DNA from: Lysobacterales bacterium
Lineage (GTDB): Bacteria; Pseudomonadota; Gammaproteobacteria; Xanthomonadales; Wenzhouxiangellaceae
Reading direction: 5' to 3'
Assembly: GCA_002722315.1 (NCBI GenBank)
Contig: PBLG01000042.1
Location: forward strand, 1-64,000
Length of the DNA: 64,000 bases
Shown: positions 18,996-28,624 of the stretch, piece after piece
How the letters are laid out: each line of letters begins with the position of its first letter
Numbering within the stretch: position 1 is the stretch's first letter
Translations under genes and position numbers: made by a program
The notes under the pieces: model-generated
Told to the model about the DNA's origin: nothing
Seen by the model: only the letters and a program-made list of their open reading frames with translations
The model's database searches: none

Positions 18996-20959
18996 TGTCG
19001 CACGAAAGCGAAGCGCCCCTGACCCGGATCGGCGTCGACACCGGCGGTACCTTCACCGACTTCGTCGCGCTGGTCGATGGGCAATTGCGCACGGCCAAGG
19101 TGCTGTCTACGCCCGACGATCCGTCGCGCGCGATCGTCGAAGGCCTCGAGCAGCTGGGGCTGGATTCGGCCGCCGTCGACCTGGTGCACGGCACCACCGT
19201 GGGCACCAACGCGGTGCTCGAGGGCAAGGGGGCGAAGGTGGCATTCGTCACCTCGACCGGATTCGGCGACATGCTCGGCCTGGGCCGGCAGAACCGCGAC
19301 CTGCTCTACAGCCTCGCCCAGCCGCGTGTCGACCCCCCGGTCGAACAATCGCTGTGCCTGGAAATCGACGCCCGGGCGTCGGCGGACGGCGAGGCGCTGG
19401 CCGAGCCGACCGCCGAGGCGCTTCGGGAGCTGAGAAGCCGGATCGATGACCTGGCCCCTGAATCGGTGGCCGTCAACCTGCTGTTCTCGTGGATGCGACC
19501 GGACCTCGAGAAGGCGATTCGCAGCGCGCTGCCGGACGACCTCCCGGTCTCGCTGTCGTCGGAGGTGCTGCCGGAAATACGGGAGTACGAGCGCGGCATC
19601 GCCACCTGGCTGAATGCCTCGGTCGGCCCGAAGCTTGCAGGCTACCTGGGGCGGCTGGAACGCGCGATGGGCGGCGGGCGGCTGGCGGTGATGCAGTCCA
19701 GCGGGCTGACGGTTTCGGCCGGCCAGGCCGGCCAGCGCGGCGTGCACCTGCTGCTGTCCGGTCCTGCCGGCGGCCTGGCGGCGGCCGCGCATATCGGGCG
19801 CGAAATCGGTTGCAAGCGCCTGCTGACGTTCGACATGGGCGGCACCTCCACCGATGTTGCGCTGCTCGACGGCAAGCCTTCGTTGACCCGCGACGGTCGC
19901 ATCGGCCGGTACCCGGTGGCCGTGCCCATGGTCGACATGCACACCATTGGCGCCGGCGGCGGATCGATCGCGCGCGTTGATGCCGGCGGCCTGATCCAGG
20001 TCGGTCCGGCCTCGGCAGGCGCCGACCCGGGGCCGGTGTGCTACGGCCGCGGCGGTGACGACATTACCGTGACCGATGCCAATCTGCTGCTGGGTCGCTT
20101 GCCGCGGGAGACCCGGCTGGGCGGCACGCACCGGCTGGATTTCGAGGCGGCGGAGCACGCCATGGACAGCCTGGCCGAAAGCGCCGGCTTGTCGCGCGAG
20201 GACACCGCACGCGGCGTGATCCGCATCGCCAACGAACACATGAGCCGGGCGCTGCGCGTCATGTCGGCCGAGCGAGGCGTGGATCCGAAGAGCGCAACGC
20301 TGATGAGCTTCGGCGGCGCCGGCGGTCTGCATGTATGCGAACTGGCTGAAAGTCTCGGCATGACAGATGCGATCGTGCCGGCGCGCTCCGGCGTGCTGTC
20401 GGCGCTGGGGATGCTGGTCGCCCGTCCCGGCCGGCAGGCCACGGCGAGTTTTCTCAGGCGCGCCGATGCGGTCGCCGGCGACGAGCTCGAGCACGGCTTC
20501 CGGCCACTGCTGGAGCACGTGCGCGAAGAACTCGGCGCCGAGGGCCTGGCGGCCGAAGCGCTCGATATCGAACGCTGGATCGACTGCCGATACGTCGGCC
20601 AGAGCGCAACCCTTGAATTGCCGATGCAGTCGCCCGAAGAGCTGGTAAGCGCGTTTCACGATCTGCACGAACAGACCTTCGGCCACCGGTTGGCGCTTCC
20701 GGTGGAGCTGGTCGGGTTGCGCGTCGAGGCGCGTGGGCAGCCGCGCATCGAAAATGTTCCGCCACTGGGCGTCAAGCCCGATATACCGGAGATCGAGCAC
20801 GACGTACCGGTCATGGCGCGCTTCGGGATCGAGGGCCGCGAAATCGATGGGCCGGCGATCGTCATGGATGCCGACGCGACGACCTGGGTGGCCGAAGGCT
20901 GGCGAGCATCCCTCGACGCGGGCGGGCACCTGCTGCTCCGCAGAACAGCCGACGAATAG
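18995..20959 (+). CDS. Hydantoinase/oxoprolinase subunit A-like protein (HyuA type)
   Basis: A 654-residue protein. It has the ATPase-like signature RIGVDTGGTFTDFVAL at the N terminus, HGTTVGTNAVLEGKG near residue 64, a second phosphate-binding motif TFDMGGTSTDVALLDG near 280, and GAGGGSIARVDAGGLIQVGP after it. This is the HyuA/N-methylhydantoinase A/5-oxoprolinase alpha fold that hydrolyses cyclic amides with ATP. Family members normally work with a HyuB subunit. No HyuB gene lies in this window; the next gene is unrelated. Co-transcription with a muropeptide amidase and an exported amidohydrolase hints at catabolism of cyclic or amide-linked amino acid derivatives, an inference only. Confidence 0.9.
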   Translation: MSHESEAPLTRIGVDTGGTFTDFVALVDGQLRTAKVLSTPDDPSRAIVEGLEQLGLDSAAVDLVHGTTVGTNAVLEGKGAKVAFVTSTGFGDMLGLGRQNRDLLYSLAQPRVDPPVEQSLCLEIDARASADGEALAEPTAEALRELRSRIDDLAPESVAVNLLFSWMRPDLEKAIRSALPDDLPVSLSSEVLPEIREYERGIATWLNASVGPKLAGYLGRLERAMGGGRLAVMQSSGLTVSAGQAGQRGVHLLLSGPAGGLAAAAHIGREIGCKRLLTFDMGGTSTDVALLDGKPSLTRDGRIGRYPVAVPMVDMHTIGAGGGSIARVDAGGLIQVGPASAGADPGPVCYGRGGDDITVTDANLLLGRLPRETRLGGTHRLDFEAAEHAMDSLAESAGLSREDTARGVIRIANEHMSRALRVMSAERGVDPKSATLMSFGGAGGLHVCELAESLGMTDAIVPARSGVLSALGMLVARPGRQATASFLRRADAVAGDELEHGFRPLLEHVREELGAEGLAAEALDIERWIDCRYVGQSATLELPMQSPEELVSAFHDLHEQTFGHRLALPVELVGLRVEARGQPRIENVPPLGVKPDIPEIEHDVPVMARFGIEGREIDGPAIVMDADATTWVAEGWRASLDAGGHLLLRRTADE

Positions 20960-21048
20960 CCGTCTGCGTCTGGATTATGTGACCGGAATCGTATACGCTC
21001 CGGAAATACCTGGCCGTGTGGTCGTGAATTAAATTCTCGGGGGCAAGC

Positions 21049-24000
21049 ATGCCATCTGGTTCGATGATCCGTTTCGCGGTGGCCGCGGCCGCCCTCGTCC
21101 TTTCTCTTCCGGGCCTTGCCCAGACCGCCGATTTCGACGTCCTGGTCGACACCGACCGCAGCGCGGCGACGGGGTGCTCGGTAACGCCGACCGGCGGCGC
21201 GGCGCTGGATGGTTTCGAACACCGAATTCGCGCCAGCGTCAACCTGGCGACATTCCAGGTCGATGCGCTTGAAAGGTCGTCCTGCGACGGCGGCGTTTTC
21301 GGTGCGCCGGTGACGGTGTCGGGGTTCTCCACACCCTATCCGCTGGCCCTGAACGCCGGTATCGCGGGTGCCGACGCCGTCGAACTTGCCGTGGCGCGGG
21401 CCGCGCTCGGCGCAACCAACCTGAGCCGGCTGCGGCTGGCCTTCGTGACCGACAACGGGGCCGGTTCCGACACGCTGGCCTCGGCCGACGGCGCCGGCGG
21501 CGGACCGATCGTGCTCGGTCTGCCGGTGCAGATTCCCGCCCTGTCGGTCTGGGGCCTGGGCGCGCTGGTGCTGGTGCTTCTCGGGCTGGCCTTTGTGGCG
21601 CAGCGCAGAATGGGCCGCGTCGGCGCGGTGATGGCGGTGATGCTGGTCACGACGGCGGCATGGGCCATGACCTTCGCACTCGACGGCGACCTGAGCGACT
21701 GGGGCGGCCGCGCGCCGAACGCGACCGATCCGGGCGGCGACGCCACCGATGGAAGCGCGGCGATCGACCTGGTGGCGGGCTTCGTGGTGCTCGACGGCGA
21801 CGACCTGTTCTTCCGCATGGATGTGGCCGACACCGAGAACCAGGTGCCGGTGGCGCTCGACGACGCGTTTTCCACGGACGAAGACGCGCCGCTCAACGTG
21901 GCCGCACCGGGCGTGCTGGCCAACGACAGCGACGGCGACATGGACCCGATCACCGCGGTGCTCGACGCGGGTCCGGGCAACGCGCAGGCTTTCACGCTCA
22001 ATCCCGACGGAAGCTTCGACTACACCCCGGACGCCGACTTCAACGGCAGCGACAGCTTCACCTACTTCGCCGACGATGGCCAGGGACTCTCGGCCGCCGC
22101 CACCGTGGATATCACGATCAACGCGGTCAACGATCCGCCGGTCGCCCTGGGCGATACGGCGAACACCGACGAGGACACGCAGGTCGACATCGACGTGCTC
22201 GCCAACGACAGCGATTCGGACGGCAACCTGGACCCGGCCAGCGTGACGGTCACGACGGCACCGAGCAACGGTTCGACCGGCGTCAACCCGGTCACGGGCG
22301 TGATCACCTATACCAAGTCCGGCGACTTCAGCGGCGCGGACAGCTTCGAATACCAGGTCTGCGACGACGGCACGCCGCTGCCGGCCGAATGCGCGACCGC
22401 GACCGTGGCCGTCACGGTCAACGACGTCAACGACGCGCCCGGCTTCACCGCAGGTCCGAACCAGACCGTCAACGAAGACGCGGGCGCGCAGACCGTGGTC
22501 GCCTGGGCCACCGGCATCAGCGCCGGCCCGGCCAACGAATCGAGCCAGGTGCTGACCTTCAACGTCACCGGCAACACCAATCCCGGGCTGTTTTCCGCCG
22601 GGCCTGCGGTCGATCCGGTTTCCGGCGACCTGACCTTCACCCCGACTGCCGATGCCAGCGGCAGTGCGGCCATCACGCTGACCCTCAGCGACAACGGCGG
22701 CACGGCCAACGGCGGCGTCGATACCTCGGCACCGGCCAATTTCACGATCACGGTCGACCCGGTCAACGACGCCCCCAGCTTCGTCGCCGGCGCCAATGTT
22801 CAGGTCCTCGAGGACTCCGGCGCCTACGACCAGCCATGGGCGACCGGCCTGAGTGCCGGCCCGGCCGACGAGAGCGGCCAGGTGCTGACCTTCAACATCA
22901 CGTCCAACGACAACCCGGGGCTGTTCGCGGCCGGCCCGGCGATCGATGCCGGCACCGGCAACCTCGGCTTCACCCCGGCGGCAAATGCGTCGGGGACGGC
23001 CAACCTCACGGTCGAACTGATGGACGACGGCGGCACGGCCAACGGTGGCGTCGATACTTCCGCCAGCGTCAACCTGGTCATTACCGTGGCCGGGGTCAAT
23101 GACGCCCCGAGCTTCACCGCCGGCGGCGACCAGGCGGTCGACGAGGACAGCGGCGCGCAAACCGTCAACGCCTGGGCGGCCGGCATCAGTGCAGGTCCCG
23201 CAGACGAAAGCGGCCAGACGCTGACGTTCGTCCTGACCGAGGACAGCCGGGACGCCACGCTGACGTTCAGCGCCGCGCCGACCATCGACCCGGTCACCGG
23301 CAATCTCGCTTACACGCCGGCGGCCGACGCCTACGGCAGCGCGGACTACAGCGTCGTGCTCACCGACAATGGCGGCACGGCAAACGGCGGTGTCGACAGC
23401 TTCGGTCCGGTCAGCCTGACCATCACCGTCAACGCGATCAACGATCCGCCGACCGTGGCCGTCGCGCCGAGCTATGCGGCCACAACGAATATCCGGATCG
23501 ACGTGCCGGCCGGCAGCGGCCTGCTGTCCGGCGCCGCGGACGAGGCCACCGAGGCATCCGACCCGAACGGACCGGCGTCGCCGGGAACGACGCTTGCCGT
23601 CGGCAACGGCATGAACCCGGCGCCGACCACTTCGACCCAGGGCGGCAGCCTGTCGATTTTCGCCGACGGCTCTTTCAGCTACAACCCGCCGGCCGGCTTC
23701 ACTGGCAGCGACGATTTCAGCTACGTCGTGTGCGACGACGGCATTCCGGGACCGTCGTGCTCGGCGCCCGTTACCGTCACGCTGACGGTTTCCGGTCCGA
23801 CCGTCTGGTTCGTCGACAACAGCGTCAGCGGCGGCGGCAACGACGGCCGCCTGGCCTCGCCGTTCGAGAGCCTGGCGGCCTTCAATGGGTCGATGCTGCC
23901 GGGCACCGGCGACTTCATTTTCCTGGCCACCGGCAGCGGCGGCTACAGCGACGGCGCCAACGCCGTCACGCTGGCCGACAATCAGACCCTGTTCGGCCAG

Positions 24001-26583
24001 GGCACCACCGGCACGACCTTCGACGCCTTCACCGGCATCACCGCGGCGCCGAACAGCGTCGCCAGGCCGACGCTGGGCGGAACGCCTCCGGTCATCGAGG
24101 CCGCGAACAACGGCATCCTGGTCAGCACTTCTGCGGGCAACAGCAATACGCTCCGCGGTTTCAACATCGGTAATACTCCCGGCGGCGCAGGCATCACAGG
24201 CTTGATTCCCGGCACGCTCAACGTAAGCGAAGTGAACATCACCGGCACCGGGGGTCTGCTGAGCCTCAACGGCTCCACCACCGGCACGCTCAATGCCAGC
24301 TTCGGCGCCTTGAGCTCGACCAGCGCCACCACGGCGTGGGCGTTCGAGGTCCTGAACATGGCCGGCGGCAGCCTGACAAGCGCATCGACCACGATTACGA
24401 CGCCCGGCCAGAACGCCATTTCGATCATCGAGACGCCGACCATGCAGTTCAACTTCGGCAACCTTTCGAACGTGCTGACCTCCACCGGCGCCGGAATCGT
24501 CACCACCAATCCCGGCACCGTGACCATATCGCCGCCGGCGCCCGTCACGGTCCAGACCGTTGGCGGCCCGGCCCTGAATCTCAGCGGCGGGACCTATAAC
24601 GGCTTCAACTTCAGTAGCCTGTCGGCGAACAGTACCGTGAACGGCATCGTGCTGAACAACACCGCAGGCTTCATCAGCTGCGGCGGCGGCAACATCCAGA
24701 ACACCACCGGCGACGCGGTGGTCATTACCGGCGGCAGCAACAGCATCACGCTGGGGACGTTCATCACCAATAACGCCGGACGCGCGGTCGTGGTCACCGG
24801 GCACGGCGGCGGTAACGTGGTGTTCAACCAGATTACCGATACCGCTCAAGGCGTTTTCCTGGACAACAACGCCGGCACCACGTTCTTCTTCTCCGGGACG
24901 ATGAACCTCAATACCGGCGCCAACGATGGGTTTACCGCCACCAACGGCGGAAGCCTCGACGTCACCGGCATGGGTGGCGTCGTCACCACGACAACCGGCA
25001 CGCCCGTGACGATCGACGGCGTCAGCATCCGAAACACCGGCGTCAGCTTCCAATCCGTATCGGCCAATGGTGCGCCCAACGGGATTGTGCTGGCCAACAC
25101 CGGCACCGCAGGATTCTTCCTGGTCAACGGCGACGGCACCAACGCCCGCAACGGTTCCGGCGGCACGATCCGGAACACCACCGGCGACGGCGTGTTGTTG
25201 ACCAACGCGCACAACGTCACGCTGCGCCAGATGAACCTGGTCGATATCGGCGACACCGCCAACCCGGGCGACATCGTTGCCGCAAGCAACGACCACGCCA
25301 TCGAAAGCCGCGGCGGCGGCGACATCCGCTTGTCGGCGGTCACCATCGAGAGCCCATTGGGCAGCGGCTGGGAAGCCTTCGACATCACCGGCGTCAACGC
25401 GATCGATACCGACAGCCTGGTCACCGGCCTGGACCTGGTCTCGAACTTCGCCGGTATCCGCGTGACCAACGCGAACACGAACTTCACTTCTTTCAGCATC
25501 CTGGACAGCACCGTCGACCATGCCGACCCGACGCCCGGCGACGCGGCGACGAATGGAAACGCCGACGTGGTGATTGCCACCACCGGCACCGCCGGGGGCA
25601 GCTTCGTCGTCGACAATTCGTCGTTCACCGGCGCCCGCGGAACCGCGATCACGGTGGCCGCCGGCAATGCGCCCGGGTCCACCGGGACGCTGGTGACAAG
25701 CATCACCAATTCGTCGTTCGAGGTTTCGCATCCGATCAATGGCCAGAACAATCTCGGACTGCAGGTGCTCAACGGCGCCGTTCACAACCTGACCGTCGAC
25801 AACAACACGCTGCGCGATATCGGGCGCGGCGGCAGTCTTTCCGGCCAGGTCATCGCACAGAAGAGCCATGCTGCGGTGCTGGACGCGACCGTCAACGGCA
25901 ACGCGATTTCCGAGATCGTCAATCAGCACGGGCTGGACGCGGTATCCGTGAGCAATTCGAACGGCGGCAAGGTCGACTGGGAAGCCGACGGCAACCAGGT
26001 CTTCGACGTCGGCAGCCGCGGCGTGTTCGTCACGGCGCGCGGCAGCGAGCCCGACATGGATATCGCGCTCCGCAACAACATCATCGGCACCGTCGCCAAC
26101 CCGGTCGCTTCCAACGCGGGGTCGGCGGTCCAGCGCGGTATCGACCTGGATACGCAGACCAATGCCTTCCTGCAAGCCGTGCTCGCCAACAACACCGTGG
26201 TGGCCAATACCAGCGGGTCCACGCTGGGCGGTCTGGCGTCTTCGGTGATGTTCATCAACACCGAGGAGTTCCCGAATCCAGCTCCGGGAACCGCCGTCAC
26301 CCATGCAACGCTGAGCGGCAATACGTTCACAAACCAGAACGCCACGGGTTCCCCGAACGTGATCGCACGCACGCGGGACGAGGGATTGACGCTCGCGGTC
26401 GACTACGACGGCAACGTCGCCAACGGGGCCAGTTCCTCGGTCCTGATGGATGAGGCCGCCACCAGTACGGTGACGGTCGAGGATCTGGCAACGGTCGTGG
26501 GTGACAATCCGGGCATTACCACGTTGACGATTCCGGGTTCCATCACCGACCACGGCGGCAACGTGCCGGAACCCGATTTCTGA
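21049..26583 (+). CDS. Giant exported repeat protein: internal IPTLxxWG-like segment, cadherin-like modules, beta-helix
   Basis: 1844 residues. Residues 1-26 are a signal peptide. A small domain follows to about 160. Residues 162-190 read IPALSVWG, a hydrophobic helix and RR, the layout of an IPTLxxWG-CTERM sorting signal, yet it is internal. A second hydrophobic segment (191-207) follows directly. From 265 to 918 come about six Ig/cadherin-like tandem modules (DDAFSTDEDAPLNV, DTANTDEDTQVDIDV) with the phrase DNGGTANGGVD repeated. From 919 (VWFVDNSVSGGGNDG) to the end is a right-handed beta-helix-like region with many TGT, NTTGD and GTAG turns. No C-terminal anchor is seen. Likely a surface or secreted adhesin-like protein; function unknown. 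Three collar proteins follow 49 bases on. Confidence 0.85.
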   Translation: MPSGSMIRFAVAAAALVLSLPGLAQTADFDVLVDTDRSAATGCSVTPTGGAALDGFEHRIRASVNLATFQVDALERSSCDGGVFGAPVTVSGFSTPYPLALNAGIAGADAVELAVARAALGATNLSRLRLAFVTDNGAGSDTLASADGAGGGPIVLGLPVQIPALSVWGLGALVLVLLGLAFVAQRRMGRVGAVMAVMLVTTAAWAMTFALDGDLSDWGGRAPNATDPGGDATDGSAAIDLVAGFVVLDGDDLFFRMDVADTENQVPVALDDAFSTDEDAPLNVAAPGVLANDSDGDMDPITAVLDAGPGNAQAFTLNPDGSFDYTPDADFNGSDSFTYFADDGQGLSAAATVDITINAVNDPPVALGDTANTDEDTQVDIDVLANDSDSDGNLDPASVTVTTAPSNGSTGVNPVTGVITYTKSGDFSGADSFEYQVCDDGTPLPAECATATVAVTVNDVNDAPGFTAGPNQTVNEDAGAQTVVAWATGISAGPANESSQVLTFNVTGNTNPGLFSAGPAVDPVSGDLTFTPTADASGSAAITLTLSDNGGTANGGVDTSAPANFTITVDPVNDAPSFVAGANVQVLEDSGAYDQPWATGLSAGPADESGQVLTFNITSNDNPGLFAAGPAIDAGTGNLGFTPAANASGTANLTVELMDDGGTANGGVDTSASVNLVITVAGVNDAPSFTAGGDQAVDEDSGAQTVNAWAAGISAGPADESGQTLTFVLTEDSRDATLTFSAAPTIDPVTGNLAYTPAADAYGSADYSVVLTDNGGTANGGVDSFGPVSLTITVNAINDPPTVAVAPSYAATTNIRIDVPAGSGLLSGAADEATEASDPNGPASPGTTLAVGNGMNPAPTTSTQGGSLSIFADGSFSYNPPAGFTGSDDFSYVVCDDGIPGPSCSAPVTVTLTVSGPTVWFVDNSVSGGGNDGRLASPFESLAAFNGSMLPGTGDFIFLATGSGGYSDGANAVTLADNQTLFGQGTTGTTFDAFTGITAAPNSVARPTLGGTPPVIEAANNGILVSTSAGNSNTLRGFNIGNTPGGAGITGLIPGTLNVSEVNITGTGGLLSLNGSTTGTLNASFGALSSTSATTAWAFEVLNMAGGSLTSASTTITTPGQNAISIIETPTMQFNFGNLSNVLTSTGAGIVTTNPGTVTISPPAPVTVQTVGGPALNLSGGTYNGFNFSSLSANSTVNGIVLNNTAGFISCGGGNIQNTTGDAVVITGGSNSITLGTFITNNAGRAVVVTGHGGGNVVFNQITDTAQGVFLDNNAGTTFFFSGTMNLNTGANDGFTATNGGSLDVTGMGGVVTTTTGTPVTIDGVSIRNTGVSFQSVSANGAPNGIVLANTGTAGFFLVNGDGTNARNGSGGTIRNTTGDGVLLTNAHNVTLRQMNLVDIGDTANPGDIVAASNDHAIESRGGGDIRLSAVTIESPLGSGWEAFDITGVNAIDTDSLVTGLDLVSNFAGIRVTNANTNFTSFSILDSTVDHADPTPGDAATNGNADVVIATTGTAGGSFVVDNSSFTGARGTAITVAAGNAPGSTGTLVTSITNSSFEVSHPINGQNNLGLQVLNGAVHNLTVDNNTLRDIGRGGSLSGQVIAQKSHAAVLDATVNGNAISEIVNQHGLDAVSVSNSNGGKVDWEADGNQVFDVGSRGVFVTARGSEPDMDIALRNNIIGTVANPVASNAGSAVQRGIDLDTQTNAFLQAVLANNTVVANTSGSTLGGLASSVMFINTEEFPNPAPGTAVTHATLSGNTFTNQNATGSPNVIARTRDEGLTLAVDYDGNVANGASSSVLMDEAATSTVTVEDLATVVGDNPGITTLTIPGSITDHGGNVPEPDF

Positions 26584-26632
26584 TCGGGCGGATCCAACAT
26601 GTCGAAATTCAACTCAGCGCGGAGTAACGCAA

Positions 26633-27148
26633 ATGTCTGAACCCTTCCTGGCCGAGATCCGCATGGTCGGATTCAATTTCGCGCCGCGTGGCTGGGCGTT
26701 CTGCGACGGGCAGATTCTCCCGATCAACCAGAACCAGTCGCTTTATTCGCTGCTCGGCACCACCTACGGCGGCGACGGCCGGACCACCTTCGCGCTGCCC
26801 GACTTGCGCGGTCGCACGCCGATTCATGTCGGTCAGAGCAACGGCGGCGCGAGTCATGTGCTGGGCCAGAAGAGCGGTGAGGAGACGCATACGCTCGCCG
26901 CCAACGAGATGCCGCAGCACACCCACGTGCTGCAGGTCACAAACGCCGAGCCGGTGGACAACAATCCGCAGGACAGGCTCCTGGCCCGTTCGCCTCAGCA
27001 GGCCTACGGCGCCCCCGCGGCACTTCAGCCCATGGGCAACGGCACGGTGAGCAATGTCGGCGGCGGGCAGGCGCACGAGAACATGCAGCCCTGGCTGGCG
27101 GTCAATTTCTGTATCGCGTTGCAGGGGCTGTTCCCCTCGCGCAACTAG
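26633..27148 (+). CDS. Tail-collar (MdpB-type) protein, copy 1
   Basis: 171 residues. The tail collar domain occupies the N terminus: FNFAPRGWAFCDGQILPINQ, then SLLGTTYGGDGRTTFALPDL and RGRTPIHVGQ. The C terminus ends in the typical AVNFCIALQGLFPSRN. Related to microcystin-dependent protein MdpB, a family often mislabelled as phage tail. No other phage genes are present. It is the first of three tandem paralogues, each with its own ribosome site, in an apparent operon after the giant exported protein. No signal peptide, so any export route is non-classical. Confidence 0.9.
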   Translation: MSEPFLAEIRMVGFNFAPRGWAFCDGQILPINQNQSLYSLLGTTYGGDGRTTFALPDLRGRTPIHVGQSNGGASHVLGQKSGEETHTLAANEMPQHTHVLQVTNAEPVDNNPQDRLLARSPQQAYGAPAALQPMGNGTVSNVGGGQAHENMQPWLAVNFCIALQGLFPSRN

Positions 27149-27160
27149 GAGAATCCGGTC

Positions 27161-27679
27161 ATGTCTGAACCGTTTGTTGGAGAAATCCGGATGTTTGCCG
27201 GCAACTTCGCCCCGCGCGGCTGGGCCTTCTGCGACGGCCAGCTGCTGGCCGTCTCGCAGAACGACGCCCTGTTTTCGCTGCTGGGAACGATCTATGGCGG
27301 CGATGGCCGCACCACGTTCGGTCTGCCCGACATGCGCGGCCGCCTGCCGATCCATGCCGGCACCGGGCCGGGGCTCTCACAGAGGCGTCTCGGGGCCAGG
27401 GCCGGCGCAGAGCAAGTGACGCTGACTGTCAACCAGCTGCCCTCGCACGGCCACCCGATGCAGGGCACCGACAGCGCGGCCACCTCGATAGATCCGGGCG
27501 GAAACGCCCCGGCCCAGGCGCTCGCCGATTACACCAACCCGCGCGGTCCGGCAGCCCTGATCATGAACGCAAATTCCATCACGGCGGTCGGCGGCAGCCG
27601 ATCCCACTCCAACCTGATGCCATTCCTGTGCGTGCACTTCATCATCGCGCTGTTCGGCATCTATCCGTCGCGCCAGTAA
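27161..27679 (+). CDS. Tail-collar (MdpB-type) protein, copy 2
   Basis: 172 residues with the same layout as copy 1: FAGNFAPRGWAFCDGQLLAV, SLLGTIYGGDGRTTFGLPDM, RGRLPIHAGTGPG, and the ending CVHFIIALFGIYPSRQ. AGGAG lies eight bases upstream, and the gene begins 12 bases after copy 1 stops. The first 65 residues are close to copies 1 and 3. The central part (about 75-140) is more different, which suggests divergence of a variable, possibly binding, face. Confidence 0.9.
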   Translation: MSEPFVGEIRMFAGNFAPRGWAFCDGQLLAVSQNDALFSLLGTIYGGDGRTTFGLPDMRGRLPIHAGTGPGLSQRRLGARAGAEQVTLTVNQLPSHGHPMQGTDSAATSIDPGGNAPAQALADYTNPRGPAALIMNANSITAVGGSRSHSNLMPFLCVHFIIALFGIYPSRQ

Positions 27680-27690
27680 AGGAGTCTCCG

Positions 27691-28203
27691 ATGTCCGAAC
27701 CCTTCGTTGCCGAGATTCGCATCTTCGCCGGAAACTTCGCCCCCAGGGGCTGGGCCTTCTGCAACGGCCAGCTCTTGCCGATTGCCCAGAACACGGCGCT
27801 TTTCTCCCTGATCGGGACCACCTACGGCGGTGACGGTCGGACCACCACCGCACTGCCCAACATGGAAGGCCGCGCGCCCATGCACCCCGGGCGTGGGCCG
27901 GGCCTGACCGCCCGCCGGCTGGGCGAGCGTGGCGGCGCCGAAACGATCACCTTGAGCGAGGCGCAGATGCCGAATCATCAGCACACGCTGGGCGGGGCCG
28001 CCGAGGTCGCGAATCAGCGCACGCCGGCCAACAACTACCTGGCCGTGGGCAACAGCATGTACGGCGACGGGTCCGCGGCCCTGACGCCGGCCGGGGTCCC
28101 GCTGCCGAACGCCGGCGGCAGCCAGGCGCATAACAACATGCAGCCGTTTCTCACGATGAATTTCATCATCGCGCTTGTCGGCCTGTTCCCGTCGCGCAGT
28201 TGA
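27691..28203 (+). CDS. Tail-collar (MdpB-type) protein, copy 3
   Basis: 170 residues from ATG 27691, with AAAGGAG upstream; the longer frame from 27628 only runs back into copy 2. Motifs are FAGNFAPRGWAFCNGQLLPI, SLIGTTYGGDGRTTTALPNM, EGRAPMHPGRGPGL, QMPNHQHTLGG and the ending TMNFIIALVGLFPSRS. Copies 2 and 3 share FAGNFAPRGWAFC and GPGL, so they look like the more recent duplication. The spacing to the next gene is 43 bases. Confidence 0.9.
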   Translation: MSEPFVAEIRIFAGNFAPRGWAFCNGQLLPIAQNTALFSLIGTTYGGDGRTTTALPNMEGRAPMHPGRGPGLTARRLGERGGAETITLSEAQMPNHQHTLGGAAEVANQRTPANNYLAVGNSMYGDGSAALTPAGVPLPNAGGSQAHNNMQPFLTMNFIIALVGLFPSRS

Positions 28204-28246
28204 TGAACAGAACCGCAGCGCCCACGTCGAAATCGAGAGCACAGAC

Positions 28247-28624
28247 ATGAACCGAAGAAAATTTGCCCTGACCATCGCCGCCTCAGCCGGGGCTGCAGTG
28301 CTCGGTCCAGCCGGGCTGCATGCGGCCGTACTTTCGCCCGTCGATGCCGCACCCGGCTGGTCGTCGGCTCACGCCGCGAGCCTGCTCAAGGGCTCGCGTT
28401 TCCGTGTCCGGGGGGTTGAGGATTCGGTCCTGGAACTCGTCGACGTCGAGACCTACCGGGTTGATGATAGCCAGTACTTCGCCAGTTTCCGCGCCTGCGG
28501 CGAACCGATGCCCGAAGGCCTCTATCGCCTTCAGGGCCCGACCGGGACGGTAGAGTTCTATCTGCAGCCGCGCGACGGTGCCGGGCTGATCCTGGAGGCT
28601 GCCGTCTGCCACGCACGCGGTTGA
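28247..28624 (+). CDS. Small Tat-exported protein, possible DUF6916 relative
   Basis: 125 residues. The N terminus NRRKFALTIAASAGAAVLG is a twin-arginine signal, so a folded protein would be exported. The mature part (FRVRGVEDSVLELVDVETYR, then LYRLQGPTGTVEFYLQPR) follows the same strand pattern as the DUF6916 protein at 29182-29463 (IVRVRHERLGELDLFLVPLG). The start at 28247 is set by the signal; the longer frame overlaps copy 3 of the collar genes. It overlaps the GNAT gene by one base. Function unknown; the company of collar proteins suggests a role in their export or assembly, an inference. Confidence 0.7.
   Translation: MNRRKFALTIAASAGAAVLGPAGLHAAVLSPVDAAPGWSSAHAASLLKGSRFRVRGVEDSVLELVDVETYRVDDSQYFASFRACGEPMPEGLYRLQGPTGTVEFYLQPRDGAGLILEAAVCHARG

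Noticed and set aside
20656-26553. A 1965-codon open frame antisense to the giant exported protein
   Set aside because: It mirrors codon bias of the plus-strand gene: no stops occur because of high GC and repeats. Its translation is Arg/Gly/Val-rich and has no domain, and the plus-strand frame shows clear motifs and a signal peptide.
26633-28203. Prophage tail region
   Set aside because: The tail-collar proteins are MdpB-type and no capsid, terminase, portal, integrase or lysis gene is present.
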